From assembly GCF_009765905.1 (NCBI RefSeq), contig NZ_LMUO01000011.1:341187-405186 (forward strand): a stretch of 64,000 nucleotides of DNA. The letters run 5' to 3'. The notes below the pieces were generated by a model that saw only the letters and a list, made by a program, of their open reading frames with translations, was not told where the DNA came from and ran no database searches. This DNA is from Mucilaginibacter sp. L196 (GTDB taxonomy: Bacteria > Bacteroidota > Bacteroidia > Sphingobacteriales > Sphingobacteriaceae). Position numbers and translations under genes: made by a program. Below are positions 1 through 9,385 of this stretch, one piece after another; within the stretch, counting starts at the first letter, position 1, and each line of letters starts with the position of its first letter.

Positions 1-1071
1 GCTGTTTTTTGCGCTATACAATATGCTGCACAAGCAGGTTGGTCGGCTTCGATGATCCGTATACCACAGGCATTTGCTAAATTAATTCCTTACGCATCCT
101 TAATATTACTTGTTGTAATAGCAGCAGGTATACACTTTACACACAATGTAATAGTTAACGATAGAGTAGTAGCACAACCTTATTTATATGCGCAATGGGC
201 AACCTCTGGTATGTCTGATGTTCATAGCCCGAATTATGATTCAACTGTAGCAGGCAAAGCGGGTTTCTTAAATATTCCTTTCTTCTTTATCCGTTTAATC
301 GTGTTTTTAGGTTTATATTCATTATTAGCAGGAATGCTGGTAAAATACTCTGAGAACGAGGATGAAATCGGTGGAATGGTTAATTACAAAAAGAGCTTTA
401 ATATCGCTTGTGTATTCCTGCTTGTTTTTGGTATGACCGATCCGGTTTTTGGTTTCGATGCGATCATGTCGTTAGAAGCTCGCTGGTACTCTACCATGTT
501 TGGTTGGTATAACTTAGCCGCCCTTTGGGTTAGCGGTTTAGCAGTTATCACTCTTACGATAATCTTATTACGTGAAAAAGGATATTTCTCATGGTTAAAT
601 GAGAACCACATGCATAACATGGGCTTATTCATGTTTGCCTTCTCAATATTCTGGACTTACATCTGGTTTGCACAGTTCTTATTAAACTACTATGCCAACT
701 TACCTGAAGAAGTTGTTTATTTCTACAAAAGATGGGAGCCTGAATTTAAACCGTGGTTCTGGTTAAATATCGTGATCAACTTTATGGCGCCATTCCTGAT
801 CATAATGTCTCGTGATGCCAAACGTAAAACAAAAGTATTAAAGGTAGTATGTATCATATTGATATTAGGCCATTGGCTTGATTATTATGTGATGATTATG
901 CCTGAAACAGTAGGCCCTAACGGTAGAGGTTTCTCATACGAAGAAGTAGGTACATTTATTGGATTTGCAGGTTTATTTGCTTACATGGTGTCAACAGCAC
1001 TAAGTAAATTTAAATCTCTTGTTCCAAAAAATCACCCATTTTTGGAAGAGAGCCTTCACCATCACGTATAA
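1..1071 (+). CDS. actF: Alternative complex III membrane subunit ActF (5' end outside window)
   Basis: The reading frame is open from base 1, so the true start lies upstream; the first ATG in view (52) is internal, because residues read before it (IQYAAQAGW) continue the protein. It resembles the quinol:cytochrome c oxidoreductase ActF subunit, an NrfD/PsrC-like polytopic membrane protein of alternative complex III, which oxidises quinol and passes electrons to cytochrome c or directly to the oxidase. Roughly eight or nine hydrophobic segments are visible in the 356 residues, with charged loops such as KYSENEDEIGG and a His-rich C-terminus (LHHHV). The oxidase genes follow on the same strand after 48 bases, the usual Bacteroidota order, which supports the call. 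Confidence 0.85.
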   Translation, partial: AVFCAIQYAAQAGWSASMIRIPQAFAKLIPYASLILLVVIAAGIHFTHNVIVNDRVVAQPYLYAQWATSGMSDVHSPNYDSTVAGKAGFLNIPFFFIRLIVFLGLYSLLAGMLVKYSENEDEIGGMVNYKKSFNIACVFLLVFGMTDPVFGFDAIMSLEARWYSTMFGWYNLAALWVSGLAVITLTIILLREKGYFSWLNENHMHNMGLFMFAFSIFWTYIWFAQFLLNYYANLPEEVVYFYKRWEPEFKPWFWLNIVINFMAPFLIIMSRDAKRKTKVLKVVCIILILGHWLDYYVMIMPETVGPNGRGFSYEEVGTFIGFAGLFAYMVSTALSKFKSLVPKNHPFLEESLHHHV

Positions 1072-1119
1072 TAATTGTTAAATTCGCAACCAAATACAGA
1101 ATACCAAACGAACAACAAA

Positions 1120-2325
1120 ATGGGATTCAAAAAATTAATAAAGTCTAAAAAAATACTTTCCCTATTAGCGGTGTTTATGCTTACAGGCACAAACCTGGTA
1201 ATGGCGCAAACTGCCGCCGCTGCTACCCCTGCGGCAACTGATGATAAATCAGTTATGTGGATGGGTGCCGGTTACTATGTGTTGCTTTTCCTTTTACTAT
1301 GTGTGGTTATTGCCATCGTGGGTAAAATTTTGAAAGTATACGATTTAACCCGCCAGATGCAGGGTAAAAAAGAACTGAACTGGAATAACCTGATGGCAGT
1401 GATTTGCCTTGTGTTCCTTTTATTTGGATTATATGGTGCTTATTGGTCATTCACTGTTCAAGGCAGCATGACTTTACCTGAGGCCGCATCAGCAAACGGT
1501 GTTAAAATCGACGAGATGTTCACGGTTACCACTGTGATCACCATGTTCGTGTTTTTTGTTACCCAGATATTGTTGTTCACCTTCTTATTCAGGTATAAAC
1601 ATTCTGACAAGCGCAGAGCATTCTTTTTACCACATAACAACACCATCGAAAAAATCTGGACAATATTACCTGCTATGGTTTTAACCATATTGGTAGTATT
1701 CGGTTTCTTCACCTGGCAGGAAATTACCAATAGCGCTGATGCTAAAGGAGATCGTCCTTCATTAAATATTGAAGTAACCGGTCACCAGTTTGCATGGGAG
1801 TTACGTTACCCTGGTAAAGATTTGAAACTAGGTGCTGTTAACTACAAATTAGTAACTGGTGACAACAAATTAGGTATTGATTTTAAAGACAGGAATAGCT
1901 TTGACGATTTGGAGGCCGATACTATGTATCTACCGGTAAACAGATCAGTAAGGTTGAATATACGTGCGCAGGATGTGATCCACAGCTGTTACATGCCACA
2001 CTTCCGTGTGCAATTGAACGCTGTACCGGGTTTACCTACCTTCTTTAAATTTACACCTACTATTACCACAGCCGATATGCGTAACAGGCTGAATAATCCT
2101 GATTTTGAATATTTGCTTTATTGCAACAAAATATGTGGCGGTATTCACTACAACATGAAAAAAGTAGTACGTGTGGTAACAGAAGCTGAATATCAGCAAT
2201 GGATAGCAAAACAAAAACCTTACTTAACCGACGCGTTAAGAAAAGAATGGAATATGCCCGTAGCACCAGCAGCCGCACCGCAGGATACTACAACAGCAAA
2301 GAACAGATTAGCGTTAAATAATTAA
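1120..2325 (+). CDS. coxB: Cytochrome c oxidase subunit II (CuA subunit)
   Basis: Subunit II of a heme-copper oxidase; it takes electrons from the cytochrome c side through the binuclear CuA centre and passes them to subunit I. I chose ATG 1120 (MGFKK) over an upstream in-frame TTG at 1075 because it starts a normal signal-type N-terminus. There are two extra hydrophobic segments (about residues 47-70 and 92-115) before the usual two-helix hairpin (about 135-160 and 183-205). The periplasmic cupredoxin domain carries the CuA ligands: His in DVIHSC, the pair CNKIC, and His and Met in GGIHYNM. The family often has two transmembrane helices, so the N-terminal extension is notable but common in Bacteroidota. 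No cytochrome c domain is fused at the C-terminus. Confidence 0.93.
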   Translation: MGFKKLIKSKKILSLLAVFMLTGTNLVMAQTAAAATPAATDDKSVMWMGAGYYVLLFLLLCVVIAIVGKILKVYDLTRQMQGKKELNWNNLMAVICLVFLLFGLYGAYWSFTVQGSMTLPEAASANGVKIDEMFTVTTVITMFVFFVTQILLFTFLFRYKHSDKRRAFFLPHNNTIEKIWTILPAMVLTILVVFGFFTWQEITNSADAKGDRPSLNIEVTGHQFAWELRYPGKDLKLGAVNYKLVTGDNKLGIDFKDRNSFDDLEADTMYLPVNRSVRLNIRAQDVIHSCYMPHFRVQLNAVPGLPTFFKFTPTITTADMRNRLNNPDFEYLLYCNKICGGIHYNMKKVVRVVTEAEYQQWIAKQKPYLTDALRKEWNMPVAPAAAPQDTTTAKNRLALNN

Positions 2326-2341
2326 TATAAGATTAGCGAGT

Positions 2342-4222
2342 ATGTCAACATTAGCAGTTCACGATCACGGAGTAGTACATCACGAAGAAGGTCACGAACA
2401 CCATCATGATACTTTTATAACAAAATACATATTTAGCCAGGATCACAAAATGATCGCTAAGCAATTCCTGATTACAGGCATTACTATGGCGGTTATCGCG
2501 ATGACCTTGTCTATCTTGTTCAGGATCCAGTTAGCATATCCTGATAAAGCATTTCCTTTATTGGAAACTTTATTAGGTCGTTTTGCACCTGGTGGCCGTT
2601 TAGATCCAAACTTTTACCTGTCGTTGGTTACCATTCACGGTACCATTATGGTATTCTTTGTACTAACAGCAGGATTGAGCGGTACTTTTAGTAACTTATT
2701 GATACCTCTTCAGGTAGGTGCCCGCGATATGGCATCTCCGTTCATGAACATGTTATCATACTGGTTCTTCTTCTTAGCGTGTGTTATCATGTTAAGTTCA
2801 TTCTTTGTACAAAAAGGCCCTGCTAGCGGTGGCTGGACAGTATATCCGCCGTTATCAGCTTTACCAAAAGCAATGCCGGGATCTGAAATGGGTATGACTT
2901 TATGGCTAGCCAGTATGATCTGCTTCGTAGCATCATCATTAATGGGAGGTATTAACTACGTAAGTACTGTATTAAACATGCGTACAAAAGGTATGGACCT
3001 TTGGAAAATGCCTTTATCTATCTGGGCATTCTTCTTAACCGCTGTATTGGGTGTATTATCATTCCCTGTATTGGTTGCAGGTGTTGTACTATTGATATTT
3101 GACCGCAGCATGGGTACAAGTTTCTATCTTTCAGACATCGTTTTGAATGGTAAAGTAATGCCTTTTGAAGGTGGTAGCCCGATATTATTTGAACACTTAT
3201 TTTGGTTCTTAGGTCACCCTGAGGTATACATCGTAATTATGCCTGCAATGGGTATATCTTCTGAAATTATGTCAGTAAACTCACGTAAACCGATCTTCGG
3301 TTACCATGCGATGGTTTACTCATTAATCGGTATTACTGTATTATCATTCATTGTATGGGGGCACCATATGTTCGTTACGGGTATGAATCCGTTCCTTGGT
3401 GGTGTGTTCATGATCACTACGCTGATCATCGCTGTACCATCCGCAGTAAAAACATTCAACTGGCTGGCTACACTGTGGCGCGGTAACATCAGGTTTAAAC
3501 CTGCTATGCTATTCGCTATCGGTATGGTATCTTTCTTTATCTCTGGTGGTTTAACAGGTATCTTCTTAGGTAACGCAGCGTTAGATATAAACTTACACGA
3601 TACTTACTTTGTTGTTGCCCACTTCCACCTGGTAATGGGTTCGGCAGCTATATTTGGTATGCTTGCCGGTGTATATCACTGGTTCCCTAAAATGTTTGGC
3701 CGTTTAATGGACGAGAAGCTTGGCTTCCTGCACTTCTGGTTAACATTCATAGGTGCTTACCTGGTATTCTTCCCAATGCACTTTATGGGCTTGGATGGTG
3801 TGCCACGTCGTTACTACGCGTTTACTGAGTTTGAATCAATGAAACAGTGGTTATCAGTAAATACATTCATTACTTGGGCTGCTATCATGTCTGCATTAGC
3901 ACAAGTAGCATTCTTGTATAACTTTATTACCTCTATATTCTGGGGTAAAAAGACAACACAAAACCCATGGCAAGCCAATACATTGGAGTGGACTACACCT
4001 ATTGAGCGTATACATGGTAACTGGCCGGGCGAAATCCCAACTGTTTACCGTTGGCCATATGATTACAGCAAACCAGGTGCAGAGCAAGATTATATCTTGC
4101 AAACTACACCATTGTCTGAAACTATGAGTTCAAATTTGCCGCATGATTTTGAAGATAATCCTGTTGGTTTAGAAGAACATACTAAATGGGTAAATACCCA
4201 TAGTAATCAAGAAGTAAAATAG
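2342..4222 (+). CDS. coxA: Cytochrome c oxidase subunit I (heme-copper catalytic subunit)
   Basis: Catalytic subunit of an A-type heme-copper oxidase (626 residues, a normal length with a His-rich N-terminal tail HEEGHEHHHD). It reduces oxygen to water at the heme a3/CuB site and pumps protons. Visible landmarks are the low-spin heme His in the ITIHGTIM-like segment (VTIHGT), the CuB His with cross-linked Tyr in FLGHPEVYI, the two CuB His in VWGHHMF, and the a3 and low-spin heme His pair in VVAHFHLVMG. It starts 16 bases after coxB and is followed by a strong hairpin terminator, so coxB and coxA probably form the end of one transcript that began with the alternative complex III genes. Confidence 0.96.
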   Translation: MSTLAVHDHGVVHHEEGHEHHHDTFITKYIFSQDHKMIAKQFLITGITMAVIAMTLSILFRIQLAYPDKAFPLLETLLGRFAPGGRLDPNFYLSLVTIHGTIMVFFVLTAGLSGTFSNLLIPLQVGARDMASPFMNMLSYWFFFLACVIMLSSFFVQKGPASGGWTVYPPLSALPKAMPGSEMGMTLWLASMICFVASSLMGGINYVSTVLNMRTKGMDLWKMPLSIWAFFLTAVLGVLSFPVLVAGVVLLIFDRSMGTSFYLSDIVLNGKVMPFEGGSPILFEHLFWFLGHPEVYIVIMPAMGISSEIMSVNSRKPIFGYHAMVYSLIGITVLSFIVWGHHMFVTGMNPFLGGVFMITTLIIAVPSAVKTFNWLATLWRGNIRFKPAMLFAIGMVSFFISGGLTGIFLGNAALDINLHDTYFVVAHFHLVMGSAAIFGMLAGVYHWFPKMFGRLMDEKLGFLHFWLTFIGAYLVFFPMHFMGLDGVPRRYYAFTEFESMKQWLSVNTFITWAAIMSALAQVAFLYNFITSIFWGKKTTQNPWQANTLEWTTPIERIHGNWPGEIPTVYRWPYDYSKPGAEQDYILQTTPLSETMSSNLPHDFEDNPVGLEEHTKWVNTHSNQEVK

Positions 4223-4286
4223 TATACGGAATGGCGGTCGAGCCGCTTTATCCATGTACTAATAAATACATACCGATCTGATCTTT

Positions 4287-4338
4287 TAGGGTATCTGTAC
4301 CGGAAATATTTTCCTAAAACAGATACCCTAATTTTTTA
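4287..4338 (+). terminator. Intrinsic terminator after coxA
   Basis: A perfect 12-base stem (TAGGGTATCTGT at 4287-4298 with ACAGATACCCTA at 4319-4330), a 20-base loop and a following ATTTTTT run. It sits between coxA and ctaA and would separate the structural oxidase subunits from the heme-synthase genes, or attenuate read-through. Confidence 0.8.
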
Positions 4339-4347
4339 GCACATTAA

Positions 4348-5409
4348 ATGAGTATATCCGCATCAAAAAACAGATTCCAGAAGATTAACCTCTTAACTAT
4401 TATTCTGCTTTTTGTTTTAATATTAGCTGGTGGCGTGGTACGTAGTTCAGGCTCAGGCATGGGCTGCCCCGATTGGCCTAAGTGCTTCGGCGGTTATATT
4501 CCCCCAACGGATATTAGCCAGCTGCCAAAAGATTACAAAGAGAAGTACGTTGCTGGTCGTATCAAAAAGAATCAAAGGTTTGCTAAAACCCTTGATGTAT
4601 TTGGTTACAGCGATCTGGCTATGCGAATCCGCAACGACAAATCTATCCTGATTCCTGAAGAATTTAATGCAACCAGAACATGGACGGAATATATTAACCG
4701 CTTACTAGGCGCAATATCCGGCATATTCCTTTTTTTTACGGCCGTTTATTCTTTCAGCTATTTCAGGTATAGCATGATGATAGCTATCCTAAGTGTATTT
4801 AACCTGATACTGGTAGGCTTCCAAGCCTGGTTAGGCGGCATTGTGGTTTCTACTAATTTGGTTGCCGGTATTGTAACCGTACATATGTTATTAGCGTTAG
4901 CCATATTAGCCATAGCCATTAGTACTTACTTTATGGCGAAGGTTTATGATAAGAACCGGATTAAAACCAGTCCATTGGTATATGTTATTACACTTATTGC
5001 TTTGGTAGTTAGTGTAATACAGATTATTTTCGGAACCGAAGTCCGCGAGAAAATTGATGAAGTATCAAGCCATTTGCAAGGCGGTTACCGTGGAGACTGG
5101 ATAACTGATGCGGGTAGTATTTTTATTGATCACCGTTCTTTAGCTATGCTGGTATTAATAATAAACGTGGTGTTATACGCCTTAATCAGGCGTACTTTTA
5201 CCCGCCATTCTATTCAGCAGCAATTAATGAGCTTTACCTTTTTGATGATAATGTTGCAGATAGTTACCGGCATATTGTTATCGTATTTAGCATTACCGCC
5301 ATATGCACAGGCATTGCACATTGTGTTGGCGAGTTTAATATTTGGGGCACAGTTTTATCTACTGCTCAATTTTCACAAATCAGTTAGTTTACAGGGAGCA
5401 AGCAAATGA
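4348..5409 (+). CDS. ctaA: Heme A synthase CtaA/COX15
   Basis: Converts heme O to heme A by oxidising a methyl group, in the cytoplasmic membrane; the product is the cofactor of the oxidase encoded alongside. The N-terminal signature GGVVRSSGSGMGCPDWPKC is split here across the first helix and loop and is typical of COX15-type proteins. About eight hydrophobic helices are seen, with His residues in the two pseudo-symmetric halves (for example TVHMLLA and IDHRSLAM, ALHIVLA) as expected for heme binding. The length (353 residues) is normal. The stop overlaps the next start by four bases (ATGA), which implies translational coupling to ctaB. Confidence 0.93.
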   Translation: MSISASKNRFQKINLLTIILLFVLILAGGVVRSSGSGMGCPDWPKCFGGYIPPTDISQLPKDYKEKYVAGRIKKNQRFAKTLDVFGYSDLAMRIRNDKSILIPEEFNATRTWTEYINRLLGAISGIFLFFTAVYSFSYFRYSMMIAILSVFNLILVGFQAWLGGIVVSTNLVAGIVTVHMLLALAILAIAISTYFMAKVYDKNRIKTSPLVYVITLIALVVSVIQIIFGTEVREKIDEVSSHLQGGYRGDWITDAGSIFIDHRSLAMLVLIINVVLYALIRRTFTRHSIQQQLMSFTFLMIMLQIVTGILLSYLALPPYAQALHIVLASLIFGAQFYLLLNFHKSVSLQGASK

Positions 5410-6281
5410 AGTTGAGCGATTTTTCGAAACTGATTAAAACCAGGCTTACATTTTTGGTGGTGTTTTCCGCCTCTATATCATTTTTGATCGGTGGGATGGC
5501 AAATCCTGCGACCCATGGTGTTATCAACTGGAAAAATTGGATAATACTAATTGTGGGTGGGTTTTTAGTTACAGCAGCAGCAAATTGCTTTAACGAGATC
5601 ATCGAAAAGGATTACGATAAATTGATGAAGCGCACTATGGACCGCCCAATCCCTACCGGACGGATGACAACCGGACAGGCATTGGTATTAGGTTTATTTA
5701 TGGCGATAGCAGGTACCTATTTGCTAGGTAGCTTAAATTTAACTACGGGACTACTATCTGTATTCTCTATAATACTTTATGCTTTTGCATACACACCATT
5801 AAAACGTAAATCGCCTATAGCGGTTTTTGTAGGTGCTATACCGGGTGCATTACCACCGCTTATTGGTTATGTTGCAGGTTATGGAACTATTGACCAGGTA
5901 GCTTTAATATTGTTCGGTATACAATTCGTTTGGCAGTTTACACACTTTTGGGCTATTGCCTGGGTTTTGGATGATGATTACAAATTGGCTGGTTTTAGGT
6001 TGTTACCCACCGGTAAACGCGATTTTACCAGCGCGCTGATTGTATTTCTGATCACCATATTTTTAATACCGGTAAGCTGGTTACCAACTTATTACCATTT
6101 CGGTGGTTACTACGTAGGTGTTGTGTCGTTAATTTGCAGTTTAGTATTTTTGTACCAGGCTTTTACGTTGTTACGTACACGTACAATTAAGTCGGCAAAG
6201 CAACTCATGTATGGGTCGTTTTTATATCTGCCGATAGTGCAGCTTATGTTTTTATTTGATTTTATAGGAAAAGCGAAATGA
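5406..6281 (+). CDS. ctaB: Protoheme IX farnesyltransferase (heme O synthase)
   Basis: UbiA-family prenyltransferase that adds a farnesyl group to heme B, making heme O, the substrate of CtaA. The first Asp-rich motif is clear: NCFNEIIEKDYDKLMKRT, followed by DRPIPTGRM; the second polar loop contains YTPLKRKSP and later DDDYKLAGFR. About nine membrane helices are predicted from hydrophobicity, and 291 residues is a normal length. It overlaps ctaA by four bases at its start and the following subunit III gene by four bases at its end, so ctaA-ctaB-coxC form one translationally coupled unit. Confidence 0.94.
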   Translation: MKLSDFSKLIKTRLTFLVVFSASISFLIGGMANPATHGVINWKNWIILIVGGFLVTAAANCFNEIIEKDYDKLMKRTMDRPIPTGRMTTGQALVLGLFMAIAGTYLLGSLNLTTGLLSVFSIILYAFAYTPLKRKSPIAVFVGAIPGALPPLIGYVAGYGTIDQVALILFGIQFVWQFTHFWAIAWVLDDDYKLAGFRLLPTGKRDFTSALIVFLITIFLIPVSWLPTYYHFGGYYVGVVSLICSLVFLYQAFTLLRTRTIKSAKQLMYGSFLYLPIVQLMFLFDFIGKAK

Positions 6282-6853
6282 TGGCACAGATTCAGGAAGA
6301 TAAATATAACCTCGCCCCCAAAAAATTCAATATGTGGATATTCATATTCACATCGTTTATGTTTTTCGCAGCGCTTACCAGCGGCTTTATAGTTTATACC
6401 GGCGGCCGCGAGCATGCTATTAACATTATACTGCCAAGGGCGTTTATGTACAGCACTACGGTAATTATTATCAGTAGCATTACCATGTTTATTGCTTCTA
6501 GGGCAGCGAAGCGGTTGGAATTTGGCAAACAACGCCTGTTTTTATGGCTTACACTGGCCTTAGGCGTGTTGTTTTTTGTAATACAGATTTACGGTTGGAG
6601 CATTTTAATTAAGATGGGCGTATATTTTATAAACCCAAATGCCTCCCAATCATTCATATATGTGTTTACCGGTATGCACCTGATACACATTTTCGCAGGT
6701 TTATTACTGATAATTAACACCCTATGGCGCAGTTACAAAAACGTGCCACAGGCAAAGAATTTGTTTGGAATGGAGATGTCCGGTATTTTTTGGCATTTTG
6801 TCGATATTATATGGATATATCTGTATGTTTTTTTACTTTTGAACCAATATTAA
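6278..6853 (+). CDS. Cytochrome c oxidase subunit III family protein (short, five-helix type)
   Basis: Subunit III-like membrane protein of 191 residues with about five hydrophobic helices; helices 1-2 of the seven-helix mitochondrial form are missing, as in bacterial quinol oxidase CyoC types. The family hallmark WHFVDIIW is at the C-terminus, and a Glu/His helix HLIHIFAG precedes it. Subunit III stabilises proton uptake and keeps the catalytic subunit from inactivating. Two start codons lie side by side (6278 and 6281); the first overlaps the ctaB stop. A second, longer subunit III follows directly, an arrangement seen in other Bacteroidota oxidase operons. Confidence 0.88.
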   Translation: MMAQIQEDKYNLAPKKFNMWIFIFTSFMFFAALTSGFIVYTGGREHAINIILPRAFMYSTTVIIISSITMFIASRAAKRLEFGKQRLFLWLTLALGVLFFVIQIYGWSILIKMGVYFINPNASQSFIYVFTGMHLIHIFAGLLLIINTLWRSYKNVPQAKNLFGMEMSGIFWHFVDIIWIYLYVFLLLNQY

Positions 6854-6872
6854 CAACCCATAATAAGTACAG

Positions 6873-7601
6873 ATGAGTACAGCAGCAGTATCACAAATTG
6901 ATGAGGTAAAATCAACACCATGGTCGGGGGGAAGATCTCCGTTCAACGTTGAATACGGAAAAATGATGATGTGGTTTTTCCTACTATCGGATGCATTCAC
7001 ATTTTCATCATTATTAATTGCTTACGGTGCTTTGCGTTTCAGCGCATATGCATGGCCATCAGCTGCATTGGTTTTCCAATCAGTACCGGGCTTAATTGAG
7101 CATGGCGCACCATTGGTGTTCGTAGGTTTAATGACATTTATCCTCATCATGAGCTCTGTTACCATGGTATTGGCTGTTGAGGCTGGTCACCGTAACGCTC
7201 GTAAAGAGGTTATAGGTTGGATGATAGCCACAGTAATTGGTGGTTTAATGTTCTTAGGATGCCAGGCATTGGAGTGGAATCACTTACATAGCGAAGGCTT
7301 TTGGTGGAGCAGTATCCCAACAAGTCCTGAAAAACTACAAGAGTTTTTCGCGATAGGGGTACCTTATGCGGCACAGGCAGCTTCGGCACACCAGTTTGCT
7401 AACTTATTCTTTACCATTACAGGTTTCCACGGTTTCCACGTATTTACAGGCGTAGTGATTAATATCATTATTACCGTTAACGTATTACTGGGTACTTATG
7501 AAAAACGCGGTAGCTATTTAATGATCGAAAAAGTTGGCCTTTACTGGCACTTTGTAGATTTGGTATGGGTATTCGTATTTACATTCTTTTATTTAGTTTG
7601 A
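6873..7601 (+). CDS. Cytochrome c oxidase subunit III
   Basis: Second subunit III of the operon, 242 residues, with about six or seven hydrophobic helices. Family landmarks are FTITGFHGFHVFTG, with the conserved His pair, and the C-terminal YWHFVDLVWVF segment. It is paralogous to the preceding 191-residue protein but keeps a longer periplasmic loop (residues about 130-165) between helices. Both probably sit at the side of the CoxA subunit of the same oxidase; whether both are present at once or one replaces the other cannot be told from sequence. Confidence 0.92.
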   Translation: MSTAAVSQIDEVKSTPWSGGRSPFNVEYGKMMMWFFLLSDAFTFSSLLIAYGALRFSAYAWPSAALVFQSVPGLIEHGAPLVFVGLMTFILIMSSVTMVLAVEAGHRNARKEVIGWMIATVIGGLMFLGCQALEWNHLHSEGFWWSSIPTSPEKLQEFFAIGVPYAAQAASAHQFANLFFTITGFHGFHVFTGVVINIIITVNVLLGTYEKRGSYLMIEKVGLYWHFVDLVWVFVFTFFYLV

Positions 7602-7620
7602 TCTTTTAATCACAAATCAT

Positions 7621-7968
7621 ATGTCATCACACGCTACAGACGCGCATGCAGAGCATGGCGAAGAACATGAATCAATGACCAAAGGCAAAATATGGAAAGT
7701 GTTTTTCATATTGCTGGGCATTACATGTGTTGAATTTGTTATAGCGCTTATTTTAGTACCTAAAGGAATTATCCCTGGGCACATAGCAAATCCTTTATAC
7801 ATCGTTTTAACACTATTTAAAGCGTTTTATATTATTGCATATTTTATGCACTTAAAGTTTGAAAAAACAGGGCTTATCATATCAATAGTTGTTCCTGTTC
7901 TGTTTATTATCGGTTTAATCCTGGTACTTACTAACGAGAGCCACCACTGGATTACCTTGAGGGGGTAA
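7621..7968 (+). CDS. Cytochrome c oxidase subunit IV (CtaF/CyoD-like)
   Basis: A small membrane protein of 115 residues with a His/Glu-rich cytoplasmic N-terminus (HATDAHAEHGEEHE) and three hydrophobic helices (about residues 25-47, 55-78 and 85-107). The central KAFYIIAYFMHLKFE motif is typical of prokaryotic subunit IV, which aids oxidase assembly. It follows subunit III by 19 bases and its TAA overlaps the ATG of the Sco gene by one base (TAATG). Confidence 0.88.
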   Translation: MSSHATDAHAEHGEEHESMTKGKIWKVFFILLGITCVEFVIALILVPKGIIPGHIANPLYIVLTLFKAFYIIAYFMHLKFEKTGLIISIVVPVLFIIGLILVLTNESHHWITLRG

Positions 7969-8669
7969 TGAGCAAAAACAACATTCTGAAAAAAATAGTA
8001 ATCCTGGCTTTGATATTAGCATTGCCGGGATTTTTATATTATTTACTTACCGCTAAGGGCAAAAACCGTTACGATCCATTACCGTACTTCGGCCCAAAGG
8101 AACTGGCTACAAGCAGCCACATGGTTAAGGGTAAGTCAATCCCGGATACCATCTACCATAATATTTCTGATTTCAATCTGCAAGATCAGAATGGTAAGCC
8201 GGTATCCTTAAAAACGCTGACGAACAAAATACTGATCGTTAACTTTTTTTACAGCAATTGCCCTAATTTATGCAATCAGGTAAATCAAAGCATTAGTAAG
8301 CTGGCAGCGGAATATGCGCATAATAAGATCACTAAGTTTATTTCGATTACGGTAGATCCGCAGCGTGATAACGTTGCAGTTTTAAAGACGTACAGTAATA
8401 AGTTTAATGCAGATAGCACCCGTCGGTTATTTTTAACCGGAGACACATCTGTTATTTATCCGCTTGCGCGACAAGGGTTTTTAGTGAATGCTTTGGATGA
8501 AGGTAACGGCAATTTTGTGTACAGCGATAAAATTATGCTGATAGACGAAAGCCACCATATCCGTGGCTATTACTCCGGTACATCCGACGATGACATGTTG
8601 AGGTTGGATAACGAGATCAAAGTGCAGATAGCTGAGGAAATTCGTAAGAACGACCACTCTATGTATTAG
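7968..8669 (+). CDS. Sco1/SenC family copper chaperone
   Basis: Membrane-anchored thioredoxin-fold protein that delivers copper to the CuA centre of subunit II. An N-terminal anchor helix (about residues 10-28) is followed by a periplasmic domain with the copper-binding pair in NCPNLCNQ (CxxxC) and the distant His in DESHHIRGYY. Strand and helix content (FISITVDPQRDN, then FLTGDT) matches the Sco family, and 233 residues is a normal length. Its start overlaps the preceding stop by one base, so copper delivery is coupled to subunit synthesis. Confidence 0.92.
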   Translation: MSKNNILKKIVILALILALPGFLYYLLTAKGKNRYDPLPYFGPKELATSSHMVKGKSIPDTIYHNISDFNLQDQNGKPVSLKTLTNKILIVNFFYSNCPNLCNQVNQSISKLAAEYAHNKITKFISITVDPQRDNVAVLKTYSNKFNADSTRRLFLTGDTSVIYPLARQGFLVNALDEGNGNFVYSDKIMLIDESHHIRGYYSGTSDDDMLRLDNEIKVQIAEEIRKNDHSMY

Positions 8670-8670
8670 A

Positions 8671-8785
8671 TTCAAGAAGTAAGATTCAAGAATCAAGATT
8701 TTACAGTAAATTTAAATCATAATTGAGGTTAAGGACGCGGTGGATCAGCCTTGATTCCTGAATCTTAACTCTTGATTCTCAAAAA
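8671..8785. repeat. Low-complexity inverted word repeat between sco and DUF420 genes
   Basis: The 119-base gap between two otherwise tightly packed genes holds the words TTCAAGAAT and AATCAAGAT on the left (8671-8702) and the complementary words TTGATTCCTGAATCTTAA and CTTGATTCTC on the right (8750-8780). The transcript could fold into a long imperfect hairpin. The same style of element recurs at least eight more times in this window. Confidence 0.6.
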
Positions 8786-8788
8786 ACT

Positions 8789-9361
8789 ATGACTGATAAA
8801 TTTATATTCCGTTTTGTAGCAGCAGTATCTGTTTTTGTATTTGTTGTTGTATTTGTTTTAAGCTTGAAAGTTATACCCAAGCCAGCACAGATGCCAGCTT
8901 TTATGCCTTTTTTACCGAAGCTTAACGCCATCTTAAATGGTACCTGTAGCGTACTATTATTGATATCCCTGTACTACATCAAAAAACTGAATATTACTAT
9001 GCACAAGCGCATAAATATTCTGGCTTTTGTATTGTCGTCGCTTTTCCTGGTATCTTATATTTTATTCCACTGGTTAGCGCCTGAAACCAGGTACGGAGAT
9101 ATTAACGGCGATGGTGTATTGTCTGCCGCGGAAAAAATTACGGCTGGTAATACCCGTTACTTTTATTACGTGTTATTAATAACACACATTATACTTGCAG
9201 CCGGGGTTTTACCGTTGATATTACTGAGCTTTTACCGTGGCCTGCAAATGCAGGTGGAGAAGCACAAAAAATTGGTTCGTTGGGCATTCCCGATATGGTT
9301 ATATGTGACAGTAACAGGGGTTATTGTTTATTTAATGATCTCGCCTTACTACCATTTCTAA
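8789..9361 (+). CDS. DUF420 family membrane protein (CtaM/YozB-like oxidase maturation factor)
   Basis: A 190-residue membrane protein with about five hydrophobic helices and a conserved His pattern (LFHWLAP, LLITHIILA). DUF420 proteins of Gram-positives (CtaM/YozB) are needed to mature heme-copper oxidases, and the position at the end of an oxidase operon fits such a role. An oddity is the extracytoplasmic loop DINGDGVLSAAE (residues 104-115): it has Asp, Asn, Asp, Ser and Glu at the spacing of an EF-hand calcium-binding loop. That suggests the loop could bind a metal, but this is inference from one motif. Confidence 0.82.
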   Translation: MTDKFIFRFVAAVSVFVFVVVFVLSLKVIPKPAQMPAFMPFLPKLNAILNGTCSVLLLISLYYIKKLNITMHKRINILAFVLSSLFLVSYILFHWLAPETRYGDINGDGVLSAAEKITAGNTRYFYYVLLITHIILAAGVLPLILLSFYRGLQMQVEKHKKLVRWAFPIWLYVTVTGVIVYLMISPYYHF

Positions 9362-9385
9362 GTTATAATTAATTAAATTTGCAGC

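Noticed and set aside
1075..1119. An upstream TTG start for coxB adding 15 residues
   Set aside because: The added residues are polar and precede a normal signal-type start; ATG at 1120 is better.
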